Source: Candidatus Coatesbacteria bacterium
GTDB lineage: Bacteria > RBG-13-66-14
Direction of reading: 5' to 3'
DNA length: 45,853 bases
NCBI GenBank assembly: GCA_014728225.1
Contig: WJLX01000059.1
Coordinates: 1-45,853 of the forward strand
The notes beneath the pieces were generated by a model that made no database searches, was not told the DNA's origin, and worked only from the letters and a program-made list of their open reading frames with translations. Below are positions 1 to 10,304 of this stretch, one piece after another (the stretch's first letter is position 1; each line of letters opens with the position of its first letter). A program made the translations under genes and the position numbers.

Positions 1-276
1 GTCGCCGTCCACATCCGCGGCGTAAACCGAATAGGCGCCGTCGAAGCCGCCGTCAACGCTGTGCTCTATCGTCGGGTCAAGAACCGCTCTGCTTAAACCG
101 ATTTCGCCGGGAACTCCCGACCAGTTGATATCGGTAGAAGTATCGAACTGGTCGCCCCAGTCGGTTACCGGCCCGGGCACGCCGTCGCCTCCGCTCCAGT
201 CGGTCTGGTTGGCCTCGTCGCCAAAGGCGGGGAGGAGCAGGCACAGAGTAAATAAAAGACCTACCAGCCGTTTCAT
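1..276 (-). CDS. Secreted protein, N-terminal fragment (FG-GAP/VCBS-like start)
   Basis: Reading the minus strand from ATG at 276 gives 92 open codons running off the window edge, so only the N-terminus is present. It begins with a typical signal peptide (MKRLVGLLFTLCLLLPAFG), then a Trp/Asp/Gly-rich segment with WSG and WGDQFDTS motifs. The last visible residues, VYAADVDGDVDG, resemble the calcium-binding Asp/Gly stretch of FG-GAP/VCBS beta-propeller repeats in large secreted proteins. A GGAGG-type ribosome-binding site (CCTCC on the plus strand at 281-285) lies just upstream. The family call is inference from a short motif; the secretion signal is clear. Confidence 0.75.
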   Translation of the reverse strand, partial: MKRLVGLLFTLCLLLPAFGDEANQTDWSGGDGVPGPVTDWGDQFDTSTDINWSGVPGEIGLSRAVLDPTIEHSVDGGFDGAYSVYAADVDGD

Positions 277-496
277 CGTTCCTCCTACGGTGTGCATTCG
301 GTAAGCTTTTGTGACGAGATAACTATAGCACCCCCCGGCGCTTCGCCGCAAGGACGCACCTCCCCCGGCGGTGTCGTCGGGTCTTGCTTTTTCACCGCTT
401 CCCGTCGTAATCTTGCTGGTGATAAGGTCGGACGCACCCCTTTTTTTACCCCCGCGATTCCACTACGACAACCTCAAGTCAGCCACGGAGAAGCAG

Positions 497-1851
<1,355 letters not shown>

Positions 1852-1852
<1 letters not shown>

Positions 1853-3336
1853 TGGCCGACAAGCGCCCGCAACAGCCGATCGAGCCCGCGATCTACGCCC
1901 ACTCGACCCCCGGTCGTCGCGGCTATCGACCCCCCGCGGTCGACGTGCCCGCCAAACCAATCGACGAACTGATCCCCGCCGGCCTGCGGCGGAACAAGCC
2001 CCCGGCGCTGCCCGAGGTCGACGAGCCGACCCTGGTCCGGCACTACGTCAAGCTGTCCCAGCTCAACCATAACGTCGACGTCGGCTTCTACCCCCTGGGG
2101 TCCTGTACGATGAAGTACAATCCCAAGATCGCCGACGCCGTGGCCGAGCTGCCCGGACCCAACGCCCTGCACCCCCTGTTGCCCGAAGCGCTCTGGCAAC
2201 CGGCCCTGGAGATCCTGGCCGAGCTGGAGCGGATGCTGAGCGCGGTCACGGGGATGGACCGCTACACCCTGCAGCCCGCCGCCGGCGCCCAGGGCGAGTT
2301 CACCGCCATCAAGATGATCCGGGCCTACCATACCGCCCAGGGCGACCCGCGCAAGGTGCTGCTGGTGGCCGATTCGGCCCACGGTACCAACCCGGCCTCG
2401 GGGACGATGTGCTCCTACGACGTCGTCGAGGTGGCCTCCGACGAGCGCGGCAACGTCGACCCGGCGGCGCTGAAGGAACTGCTCTGCGAGGACGTGGCCG
2501 CCCTGATGCTGACCAATCCCAGCACACTGGGCCTGTTCGAGGAGCACATCCTCGAGGTGGCCGAGCTGGTGCATTCCGTCGGCGGCCAGTTGTACTACGA
2601 CGGCGCCAACCTCAACGCCCTGATGGGCCGTATCCGTCCGGGCGACATGGGCTTCGACGCCGTGCACCTCAACCTGCACAAGACCTTCGGCACGCCCCAC
2701 GGCGGCGGCGGCCCGGGCTCCGGACCCGTGGGGGTCAAGGAGCACCTGGCGCCCTACCTGCCCGTGCCGACTATCGAGCGGCACGGCGAGGGCTGGACCC
2801 TGGACTGGGACCGTCCCGACTCCATCGGCAAGCTCAACGCCTTCTACGGCCACTTCCTGGTCAACCTGCGCGCCTGGGCCTATCTACGTTTCCACGGTCT
2901 GGAGGGCCTCAGGAACGTCAGCGCCCACGCCGTCCTCAACGCCAACTACCTGCTGGCCCTGATCAAGGACCTGCTGCCGCCGGCCCATGACCGGACCTGC
3001 ATGCACGAGTTCGTCGTCAGCGCCAGGGAGCTCAAGGAGCAGACCGGGCTCAGCGCCCTCGACCTCTCCAAGCGGATCATCGACTACGGCTTCCATCCGC
3101 CGACGAACTATTTCCCCCTGATCGTGCCCGAGGCCTGGATGATCGAGCCGACGGAGACGGAGACCCGGGAGACCCTCGAGGCCTTCGCCGCCGCGCTGCG
3201 CCAGATCATCGAGGAGGAGGCGCCCGCTGATCCGGAGCTGCTCCACGGGGCGCCCTGGACGGCGCCGGTGCGCCGCGTCGACGAGGTTCAGGCCGTTCGC
3301 GAGCTGGATGTCTGCTGGCCCGAGGAGAGTGACTGA
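1852..3336 (+). CDS. gcvPB: Glycine dehydrogenase (decarboxylating) subunit 2
   Basis: This is the C-terminal, PLP-binding half of the split P-protein, 494 residues. The motif LNLHKTFGTPHGGGGPG contains the expected Schiff-base lysine (Lys277 from this start). The family signatures NVDVGFYPLGSCTMKYNPK and HGTNPASG are also present. Its ATG overlaps the gcvPA stop by one base, giving a fixed ratio of the subunits of the active heterotetramer. The C-terminal 20-30 residues (RRVDEVQAVRELDVCWPEE) match the usual ending, so the gene is complete. Confidence 0.97.
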
Positions 3337-3673
3337 GCGAAGGTGGCGTATACATACCGCGGCCCCGGGGGAGGCCTCCCCGGGGCCGTCGCGGCAAGGT
3401 CGTATCCCCCCTGTCGGAACGGGATGATAAGCTCGTCCGCGTTTGCTGAAGGGGTCGCGATTCGGATAAGCATCCAAGGCGGGGGCGTGAGTGGAAGCTC
3501 CCGCCCTCGCCACGATCAGCCGTTCCCCCCTCACCCCGGCCCCGTCTCCAGCAGGGAGCGGGAAGCTGACCCAGCCGTTGTAGAGATCAACCACGCCGGG
3601 CGGTCCGCGGGGCTTGATCCCCGGGTCCGCCCTGCCTGAACCGGCGTTATCCGGATCAACGGACGAGCCGTCG
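3337..3673. other. Convergent intergenic region with GC hairpin
   Basis: This gap separates the converging gcvPB and priA genes. At 3361-3387 it holds a strong hairpin: GGCCCCGGG pairs with CCCGGGGCC around a palindromic GAGGCCTC. That is a plausible transcription terminator for gcvPB, although no T-run follows. Beyond it I see no convincing gene; the open frame at 3343-3639 lacks a ribosome-binding site and family features. Confidence 0.5.
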
Positions 3674-6106
3674 CTACATCAGACTCACCGGATCGACATC
3701 CACGGCCAGGTGCGGCTTGGACCAACCCCGGGCGCTGTCCCGGGCCGTCTTCAAGACCCGCTTGAGGATCTCCCCGCTGGAAGCCTTGAGCAGCAACTGG
3801 AAGCGCCAGCGGCCGCGCACTCGTTCCAACGGCGCCGGAGCCGGGCCGAGGAGCCGATAGCGCCGCCGATCATAGTGCTCGGCCAGCAGGCCGCCCAGCT
3901 CGTCGGCCAGATCGACGGCGGCGCCGTGAGCCTGCGGCGCCGCCTCGGCGCTGACCACTAGGGAGGCCAGCCGGACGTAGGGCGGCAGCAGGGCCCGGCG
4001 CCGGAAATCCAGCTCGGCCTCCAGGTACTCGGCGTAACGCCCCCGGGCGGCGCAGTCGACGGCGTAGTGCTCGGCCTGATGGGCGGCGATGATCGCCCGA
4101 CCCGGCCACAAGCCCCGTCCGGCCCGGCCGATGACCTGGGTCAGCAGGTTGAAGGTCCGCTCGGCGGCGCGGTAATCGGGCAGGGCCAGACCGGCGTCGG
4201 CGCGCAACACCCCGACGACGGTGACCCGGGGAAAGTGGAAGCCCTTGGCGACCATCTGGGTGCCCAGCAGAACGTCGGCCTGCCCGGCGGCGAAGCGGGC
4301 CAGCACGCCCTCGTGTCCCCCGGAGCCCCGGGCGGTGTCCGAATCCAGGCGTACCACCCGCACCAGGGGCAGCAGGCGGTTGAGCTCCTGCTCGATGCGC
4401 TCGGTGCCGACGCCGAGGGGCGCCAGGGTTCCAGTGCCGCCGCAGCTCGGACAGCGGGGCGGGAGCGGCTCGACGGCGTCGCAGTGGTGGCAGCGCAGCT
4501 CGTTGCCGGTGCGATGCAGTACCAGGGGCACGTTGCACTGGCCGCAGACGGGGATGAAGCCGCAGCGTTCGCACTGCAACCCGGCGGCGTAACCCCGGCG
4601 GTTCAGCAGCACGATCCCCTGGCGACCCCGCTTGACGGCCTCGCCGAGGGCTGTGGAGAGCTCGGGCGGGACGAGGGTTTCGGCCTCGCGACCGCGCAGA
4701 TCGACGAGCTGGACGGCGGGGGGGGCGGCGCCGTCGACGCGCTCGGTCAGCTCCAGGGTCTCCAACCGACCCTCCCGGGCCAGGTGGGCGCTCCAGATAC
4801 TGGGCGTGGCCGACCCCAACAGCAGGGGGCAATCGTTGAGGCGGCAGCGCCGGGCGGCGACCTCGCGGGCGTGGTAGCGGGGGACCTCGGCCTGCTTGTA
4901 GGCGTCCTCGTGCTCCTCGTCGATGACGACGAGGCCCAGGTCTTTGATTGGCGCGAAAACGGCTGAGCGCGGCCCCAGGGCCACCCGGGCCCGGCCCTCG
5001 TAGAGCCGCAACCACTCGCCCCGGCGCCGCGCCGGACCCTGGCGGGAGTGCAGCAGGGCCACGGCGTCGCCGAAACGGGCGCCGAACTGCCGGGCCAACT
5101 GGGCGGTCAGGGCGATCTCGGGCACCAGGACGATGGCGCCCCGTCCGCGCTCCAGGGCCGCGGCGACACACCGCAGGTAGACCTCGGTCTTGCCCGACCC
5201 GGTGACTCCGCGCAGCAGGAAGGCCGACCAGGAACCCAGCGCGGAGCAGACCCGCCCCACGGCGCGGGCCTGCTCGTTATTCAAATCGTGGCCGGCGTCG
5301 TCGCCCTCGTCGACGCCCAGGCGCTCCAACCGGGCCGACTCGACCCAGCCCCGGCGCTCCAGGGCGTGGAGGGTCGAATGGCCGGTGTCGGCCCAGCGGC
5401 AGGCGTCGGCGGCCCAAACGTATTCCCCCGGCGCCCCGTGGGCCTCGAGGGCCGCCAGCAGCCGGGCCTGGGCCGGGGCCTTGTCCGCCAGCTCATCGAG
5501 GTCGGGCAGCCCGTCGGTCAGGCGCACCGCCAGGCGCTCTCTGGTCTTGAGTTTCGGCGCCAGCGGTTCGTCCCAGCTCCGCAGGTGCCCCGTCTCGACG
5601 AGACGGTTCAGCTCGGCGGCGGCCTCCTTGGGCAGTCCATCGAGCAGGGCCCGCCGGTTGAGCGGGCCGTCGCCGAGGCGATCCCACAGCTCCAGGGCCG
5701 GCCCGACGAGCTCCAGCGGCCGACCCGCCGGACCCCAGCCGTACATCCGCCGGGTGCGCGAGGAAACGGGCAGCATGGCGTCCAGGGCCGCCCCGAGGGG
5801 CGCCTGATAGTACTCGGCCAGCCAGCGGCCCAGCTCCAGCCGCTCGGCGTCGATCAACGGCCGGCGGTCGATCACCCCGCGGACGGCCTTGACCTTGGCC
5901 GGCTCGAGACCCGGCGGCGGCTCCGCGGTCACGCCGACGACGAAGCCCACCTCCCCCCGACCGCCCAGGGGCACGTGAACCCGGGCCCCGAGCCGGGCGT
6001 CCATCCCCCGGGGCAGGCGGTAGGTCAACGGATCGCCCAGATCCAGGGGCAGGGCCACCTCGAGGTAGGGCGGACGCTCCGGCAACACTGGCACCTCGTC
6101 GCTCAT
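3674..6106 (-). CDS. priA: Primosomal replication protein N' (PriA helicase)
   Basis: PriA is the 3'-to-5' superfamily 2 helicase that reloads the replisome at collapsed forks. From ATG 6106 the product is 810 residues, slightly longer than the E. coli protein. The order of parts is normal: an N-terminal 3'-binding domain (YLEVALPLDLGDPLTYRLP), Walker A GVTGSGKTEVY (Lys306), a DEEH box, a Cys cluster (CERCG, CGQC, CHHC, CPSCGG, beginning near residue 512) that binds zinc, and the helicase C-terminal domain with QVIGRAGR. The track frame extends to 6400, but homology starts at MSDEVPVLPERP; ATG 6115 is an in-frame alternative. Neither start has a clear ribosome-binding site. Confidence 0.96.
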   Translation of the reverse strand: MSDEVPVLPERPPYLEVALPLDLGDPLTYRLPRGMDARLGARVHVPLGGRGEVGFVVGVTAEPPPGLEPAKVKAVRGVIDRRPLIDAERLELGRWLAEYYQAPLGAALDAMLPVSSRTRRMYGWGPAGRPLELVGPALELWDRLGDGPLNRRALLDGLPKEAAAELNRLVETGHLRSWDEPLAPKLKTRERLAVRLTDGLPDLDELADKAPAQARLLAALEAHGAPGEYVWAADACRWADTGHSTLHALERRGWVESARLERLGVDEGDDAGHDLNNEQARAVGRVCSALGSWSAFLLRGVTGSGKTEVYLRCVAAALERGRGAIVLVPEIALTAQLARQFGARFGDAVALLHSRQGPARRRGEWLRLYEGRARVALGPRSAVFAPIKDLGLVVIDEEHEDAYKQAEVPRYHAREVAARRCRLNDCPLLLGSATPSIWSAHLAREGRLETLELTERVDGAAPPAVQLVDLRGREAETLVPPELSTALGEAVKRGRQGIVLLNRRGYAAGLQCERCGFIPVCGQCNVPLVLHRTGNELRCHHCDAVEPLPPRCPSCGGTGTLAPLGVGTERIEQELNRLLPLVRVVRLDSDTARGSGGHEGVLARFAAGQADVLLGTQMVAKGFHFPRVTVVGVLRADAGLALPDYRAAERTFNLLTQVIGRAGRGLWPGRAIIAAHQAEHYAVDCAARGRYAEYLEAELDFRRRALLPPYVRLASLVVSAEAAPQAHGAAVDLADELGGLLAEHYDRRRYRLLGPAPAPLERVRGRWRFQLLLKASSGEILKRVLKTARDSARGWSKPHLAVDVDPVSLM

Positions 6107-6212
6107 GGGTTGCATTCTAGCACGAAGGACGGCCCGCGCGCTTGCTAGGGAACCCGCGTCTCCTGTATGATAGTTACTCTCGCAACCGACATCACCCGCC
6201 CGGAGGTCAGCC

Positions 6213-7328
6213 GTGGAGTCGCGCAAGACCTGGAAGATCGTCATCATCGTCGCCGCCGCCCTGGCCGCCGGCACCCTGGCCGTACTGCTCAACATCCGCA
6301 CCGAGGAGGTCGTCGAGGGCGTCGAGGCCCGCCTGTTCTTCGGCTCCCTCTCCAGCGACGAGGCCGCCCGCCTCCTCGGACTGGCCGAGGAGGCCCGCAC
6401 CGCCGGCGATCTCGAGCGGGCCCTCGGCCTGGTGACCTACGCCTACACCCGCCACGACGAGGAGCTGGTCGACGACCTGATGCTGCTCTGGGGACGCATC
6501 CTCCTAGAACAGGACAAGGCCGACGAGGCCGTCGAGGTCCTGCGACGCCTGATCGACGATCACCCCGAGGGCGACGTCATCGTCGACGACCTCCTCGGCC
6601 CCCAACTCTACGCCGTGGCCGAGGCCTCCTCCAGCAGCGACAGCATCGACTACGCCCTGACGGTCAAGCTGGCCGGGCTGGCCCGCCGGGCCGATTCCGC
6701 CGCCCTCGAGCGCTTCCAAACCCTGATGGACGGCTGGCTGGCCCGGGACTTCGACCTGGATTGGACCTACGAGCATCAGGGCGAGATGGAGTACCACAGC
6801 CGCTCCACGGCGCGCTCCGATGTCGGCGCCGCCGAACACGAAGCCGAACTGCGCGCCCCCGGGCGCTTCGCCGCCGAGCTGAGCACCGTCCTCAACCTGG
6901 GACCGCCTCCCGGCGAAGAGGAGCCCCTCGTCTCCGAACCCAAGCTGGCCGAGTATCTGACCCTGACCGAGCGTATCACCGTCGAGGTGCGCGGGACCGC
7001 GGTCGAGGAAATCGAACCCGAGGAGGACGCAGAAGACGCCGAGGACGCCGAACCCGCCGCAGGCGACGAGGACGAAGAGGAAGACGACTGGCTGACCGAA
7101 CACCTCGCCGAGGGCATGACCGAAGAGGAGGCCGCCCTGCTGCGCGAAGTCCTCAGCGCCACCCCCACCCCGGAGGACCGCGCCAGCTACCGCGCCGTGA
7201 CCCGGGTGGACTGCCGCCTCGAGGGCTTCTCCCTGGGCGAACTGTTCGACCACCTCGGCCTGGAACCCTACACCGGACGGCCCGCCCTGCCGGGAAGCCA
7301 GCTTTCGCCGGAGGAGGATGGGGAATGA
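6213..7328 (+). CDS. Membrane-anchored TPR-like protein, unknown role
   Basis: The product is 371 residues, starting at GTG 6213 with a clear GGAGG site seven bases before it. After a few charged residues comes one hydrophobic segment (about residues 8-25, IVIIVAAALAAGTLAVLL), which is probably an N-terminal membrane anchor. Next comes an alpha-helical region with TPR-like spacing (LLGLAEEARTAGDLERALGLVTYAY and LEQDKADEAVEVLRRLI). A very acidic stretch rich in Glu/Asp follows at about 265-295. I recognise no specific family. It stands alone, divergent from priA, and repeat element A follows about 620 bases downstream. Confidence 0.8.
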   Translation: MESRKTWKIVIIVAAALAAGTLAVLLNIRTEEVVEGVEARLFFGSLSSDEAARLLGLAEEARTAGDLERALGLVTYAYTRHDEELVDDLMLLWGRILLEQDKADEAVEVLRRLIDDHPEGDVIVDDLLGPQLYAVAEASSSSDSIDYALTVKLAGLARRADSAALERFQTLMDGWLARDFDLDWTYEHQGEMEYHSRSTARSDVGAAEHEAELRAPGRFAAELSTVLNLGPPPGEEEPLVSEPKLAEYLTLTERITVEVRGTAVEEIEPEEDAEDAEDAEPAAGDEDEEEDDWLTEHLAEGMTEEEAALLREVLSATPTPEDRASYRAVTRVDCRLEGFSLGELFDHLGLEPYTGRPALPGSQLSPEEDGE

Positions 7329-7947
7329 ACTGTCGGGGCTGTTCGCCTAACCGCCGTTCAGCCGCGAATAAGCCCGAGACGTTCCTTCAACGAGTATTTA
7401 CACCTGTCCGGGCCATTTTCACTGCTGAAAGATGAACTCGGTGGTGAACGGGGTGAGTTCAATCCAGCCGTCGGCCGGGCTTCCCGGGCTGAACAGCGCT
7501 TCCGCCGGTGAACTAAGGCCGCAGGCCACTGTTCAACCGTCGGCGACCCGCGGATGGAAGCGGCGGATTACTACCGGATTAGCTCCGTCGGGAGCCATCG
7601 AGCAGGCGCAATGCTTCGACCGACGAGCCGTCCTTCACCGGTCTGCCGCCGCAGTTGGAGACCTATCCCCCGCGCGGCCGACGGCGTCCGGCCGGCGACG
7701 CCCACCGCTCCCACTGCGAGCACTGGTTATTGGCCCGCCGGAGGCCTACAGCGCCGATCATCGATCATTGGAGACCCCGACGGCGAGTATCAGTATCGCT
7801 TCGAAAACCTTCAGCTACGAATCCACCTCTTTCCCGCGCTACCCGACTGGTTCGCAACGCAATGCCCGTGGCCGAACGGGGATGAGCTACATCGAAGAGG
7901 ACCGGGTCGAGGAGCCGAACACCGAGCACCGCGTTCCAGCCGCAGGA
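7329..7947. other. Long gene-free stretch
   Basis: These 619 bases separate the TPR-like gene from repeat element A. Several open frames cross it (for example 7432-8094 and 7554-8159). None has a ribosome-binding site, a recognisable domain or the codon use of neighbouring genes, and two of them run on through the palindromic repeat. It may be relics of a lost gene; I can assign nothing. Confidence 0.45.
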
Positions 7948-8133
7948 CCGCCCCGGAAAACCGCTCCAGCGAAACCGTCACCAAGCCGCCCGCCCCGGAA
8001 CCGGCACGGTTTTTGCATCTCGGCGACCGTTGGAGCGACGATAGCGGTCCGCCTCCGCAAAAACCGTGCCGGTTCCGGGGCGGGGAGGGTGTGATCAGCG
8101 GTAAACAAGCTCAGGAGCGGTTTTCCGGGGCGG
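7948..8133. repeat. Nested palindromic element, copy A
   Basis: Outer arms 7948-7967 and 8114-8133 are perfectly complementary over 20 bp (CCGCCCCGGAAAACCGCTCC on the left). Inside them, 26-bp inner arms at 7991-8016 and 8057-8082 are also perfectly complementary and contain the family core GGAACCGGCACGGTTTTTGC. The 40-base loop (8017-8056) carries a small stem, ACCGTT with AGCGGT. The loop is in the inverse orientation to copies B and C. It lies just upstream of the ABC exporter genes. Confidence 0.93.
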
Positions 8134-8155
8134 CTCCAATCGTAAGACAACACGA

Positions 8156-9148
8156 GTGAGGTACGGATTGCGCGAGTCGACAACAGCGGCGGTCGAGGTC
8201 GCGGGCCTGAGCAAGAGCTTCGGCGCGGTCGTCGCCGTGGCGGGGGTGGATTTCGCCGTTCGCCCCGGCGAGGTGTTCGGCCTCCTCGGTCCCAACGGCG
8301 CCGGCAAGACGACGACGATCAAGCTGTTGACGGGCCTGGCGCGGCCCGACGGGGGCCGGATCCGTTACTACGGCGAGGATTACACCGCCCGGCTCAAGGC
8401 GGCCCAGCATCTTTTCGGCGTCGTCGCCGACGGCAACAACTTCTACAACGAACTCAGCGGGCGGGAGAATCTGGAGTTCTGCGCCGCGCTCTACGGCGTG
8501 GAGCGCGGGGAGGCCCGGCGGCGGGCCACGGAGTTGCTGGAGCGATTCGGTCTGGAGGGGGCCGCCGAGCGGCCCTTCGGCGGCTACTCTCGGGGGATGG
8601 GACGCCGGTTGTGCATCGCCGCGGCCCTGATCCACCGGCCGCGGCTGTTGTTTCTGGACGAGCCGACCACGGGGATCGACGTGCCCAACGCCCGGGACAT
8701 CCGCCGGTTGTTGGCCGGCCTGGGCGAGGAGGGCACGACGATCTTCCTGACGACCCATTACCTCGAGGAGGCCGAGCGGCTCTGCGACCGGGCGGCTTTC
8801 ATCGACCGCGGTCGGATCGTCCGGCTGGCTTCGGTGGCCGAGCTGCTGACCGACGCCGAGGGGCGTCAGAGCCTGGAGTTGGAGCTGGACACCGAGCCGG
8901 CGGCGCTGTTGCCGATCCTGCGCCACGCCTTCCCCCTGCTGGAGTGGCGGATCCTGCCGGGGCGACGGCTGCGGGTCAGCAGCCTCGACGGGATCGAGCT
9001 GGCGCCGTTGACCGCCCTGCTGACGACCCACGGTGTGCGGGTCTTCGAGGCCCGGCGGCTGCGCCCCAGCCTGGAGGAGGTCTTCATCGCCGTCACCGGG
9101 AATAAAGGCGGGGAGGCGGTCCGCGAGAAGGGGGGCGGTCGTGGGTAA
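8156..9148 (+). CDS. ABC transporter ATP-binding protein (ABC-2 exporter type)
   Basis: This is a cytoplasmic ATPase subunit of about 330 residues that powers the permease encoded next. It has Walker A GPNGAGKTTT (Lys51), a YSRGMGRRL signature, Walker B LLFLDEPTTGID and the switch-histidine segment TTHYLEEAE. The architecture matches the DrrA/CcmA/NatA-type families that export drugs, lipids or polysaccharides; the substrate cannot be told from sequence. GTG 8156 is the outermost start. TTG 8168 is a good alternative, because GAGGT at 8158-8162 would sit five bases before it. The end overlaps the permease by eight bases, so the two form an operon. Confidence 0.93.
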   Translation: MRYGLRESTTAAVEVAGLSKSFGAVVAVAGVDFAVRPGEVFGLLGPNGAGKTTTIKLLTGLARPDGGRIRYYGEDYTARLKAAQHLFGVVADGNNFYNELSGRENLEFCAALYGVERGEARRRATELLERFGLEGAAERPFGGYSRGMGRRLCIAAALIHRPRLLFLDEPTTGIDVPNARDIRRLLAGLGEEGTTIFLTTHYLEEAERLCDRAAFIDRGRIVRLASVAELLTDAEGRQSLELELDTEPAALLPILRHAFPLLEWRILPGRRLRVSSLDGIELAPLTALLTTHGVRVFEARRLRPSLEEVFIAVTGNKGGEAVREKGGGRG

Positions 9149-9875
9149 ACGCAGCGCCTTTTGGGCCATCCTGCGCAAGGACCTGCGGGCCTACTACTTC
9201 AAGCCACCCAACATCAGTTGGGGCCTGGTCTTTCCCCTGGCCTGGACGCTGATGTTCTTTCTGCGCTCCGGCGGCGAACTGGACATCGTCCGACTGCTGC
9301 CCGGGGTGACGGCGATGAGCATTCTCTTCGGCACCACCTCGATGCTGGCGGTGACGATCACCTTCGAGCGACGGGTGGCGGCCTTCGACCGTCTGCTGCT
9401 GGCCCCGCTGCCCCTGGAGGGGTTGATGCTGGCCAAGCTGGGCGGCGCGGTGCTGTTCGGCGTGCTCAACTCCGCCGTCCCGCTGGGCCTGGGCTTCATC
9501 CTGACCGACGTCGGCCCGGTCCAGTGGCTGGTCGTCGGGCCGGCGATCCTGCTGATCGCCTTTTCGGCGGCCCTCGTCGGGCTGTTCGTCGCCGTCAGCG
9601 TCAGCGAGGTTTTCGAGGCCCAGACCTTCTCCAACTTCCTGCGCTTCCCGATGCTCTTCCTCTGCGGGCTGTTTTTGCCCCTGGCCCAGCTTCCGGTCTG
9701 GCTGCGGCCGCTGTCCTACGCCCTGCCGCTGACCTACGGCGTCGACGCCCTGCGCGGCGGCCTCGGTGGCGGGCTGTATCTGCCGCTGTGGCTGGACTTC
9801 ACCGCGCTGTCCGGTTTCTGCGTTCTGCTGTTCCTGCTCAGCCTGCGCAACATCAAGCGCCACTGGATCCTCTGA
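9141..9875 (+). CDS. ABC-2 type transporter permease
   Basis: This is an integral membrane subunit of 244 residues, starting at GTG 9141 inside the end of the ATPase gene. It has about six hydrophobic segments in the ABC-2 arrangement. The conserved ABC-2 motif lies near the C-terminus, LRFPMLFLCGLFLPLAQLPVWLRPLSY, followed by PLTYGVDALRGGL. Together with the upstream ATPase it makes a complete exporter with two homodimeric halves. The longer open frame from 9033 is spurious because it runs through the ATPase gene. Substrate unknown. Confidence 0.92.
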   Translation: MGKRSAFWAILRKDLRAYYFKPPNISWGLVFPLAWTLMFFLRSGGELDIVRLLPGVTAMSILFGTTSMLAVTITFERRVAAFDRLLLAPLPLEGLMLAKLGGAVLFGVLNSAVPLGLGFILTDVGPVQWLVVGPAILLIAFSAALVGLFVAVSVSEVFEAQTFSNFLRFPMLFLCGLFLPLAQLPVWLRPLSYALPLTYGVDALRGGLGGGLYLPLWLDFTALSGFCVLLFLLSLRNIKRHWIL

Positions 9876-10304
9876 GGTCAGTTCGGGAAGATGCTCAGGG
9901 CCAGCGGTGACGGGGGGTTTGCTCAAGCAGCCGCGAACCCCCTGACCCGGCAGCCTGAGCAGCTGATAATCATAGGTGAACCGCCACAACCAGCTCGTTC
10001 GATCAGCAGACCAATTTGCTGCCTAACCGCCTTGAGCGAAATAACTTGCCGGTAGCCTTAGGTCAATCGCAACGAGGTGCTCCCGGGCATAGTTATTCTT
10101 AACCGTTCCGGGCCCCGCCCGGCGCCAAACCGCCATCTACGGGCTGTGAAAACCACCCGTCGGACCCCTGGCTTGGTGCGTGGGGCGAGCCCCGCCGCGG
10201 CAGCGGGGTCTGAGCCGGCCTTGGTCATGGAGCGGGGCGGCCGGTTCACGGTTTTGTCTCCAGGCGGGCAGCCTGTCAAATCCCCAAATCCGTCGAGGTC
10301 CCCG
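9876..10304. other. Intergenic region between ABC exporter and MutL-like gene
   Basis: The gap is 429 bases. A GGGGGTT/AACCCCC pairing (9913-9919 with 9936-9942) about 40 bases after the permease stop could act as a terminator. A GC-rich palindromic patch lies near 10180-10212. I looked for a cobalamin riboswitch because the next gene resembles a B12-mutase accessory protein, but saw no recognisable B12 box. GAGGT at 10295-10299 is the likely ribosome-binding site of the next gene. Confidence 0.4.

Noticed and set aside
277-496. Glycine riboswitch upstream of gcvPA
   Set aside because: I looked for the conserved paired aptamer segments and found none; only a short T-rich stretch and GC hairpins are present.
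3343-3639. 98-codon plus-strand frame after gcvPB
   Set aside because: Begins inside the terminator hairpin region and shows no domain or ribosome-binding site.
7991-8082. Reading the repeated palindromes as a CRISPR array
   Set aside because: Copies are kilobases apart, each is an inverted pair, and there are no regularly spaced direct repeats or cas genes.
7432-8094. 220-codon frame before the ABC genes
   Set aside because: It runs through palindrome copy A, lacks a ribosome-binding site and has no family features.
10240-10262. GGTTCACGGTTTTGTC as a further repeat copy
   Set aside because: It only partly matches the core and has no complementary arm.
9876-10304. Cobalamin riboswitch ahead of the MutL-like gene
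   Set aside because: No B12-box-like sequence or typical multi-stem order could be seen.
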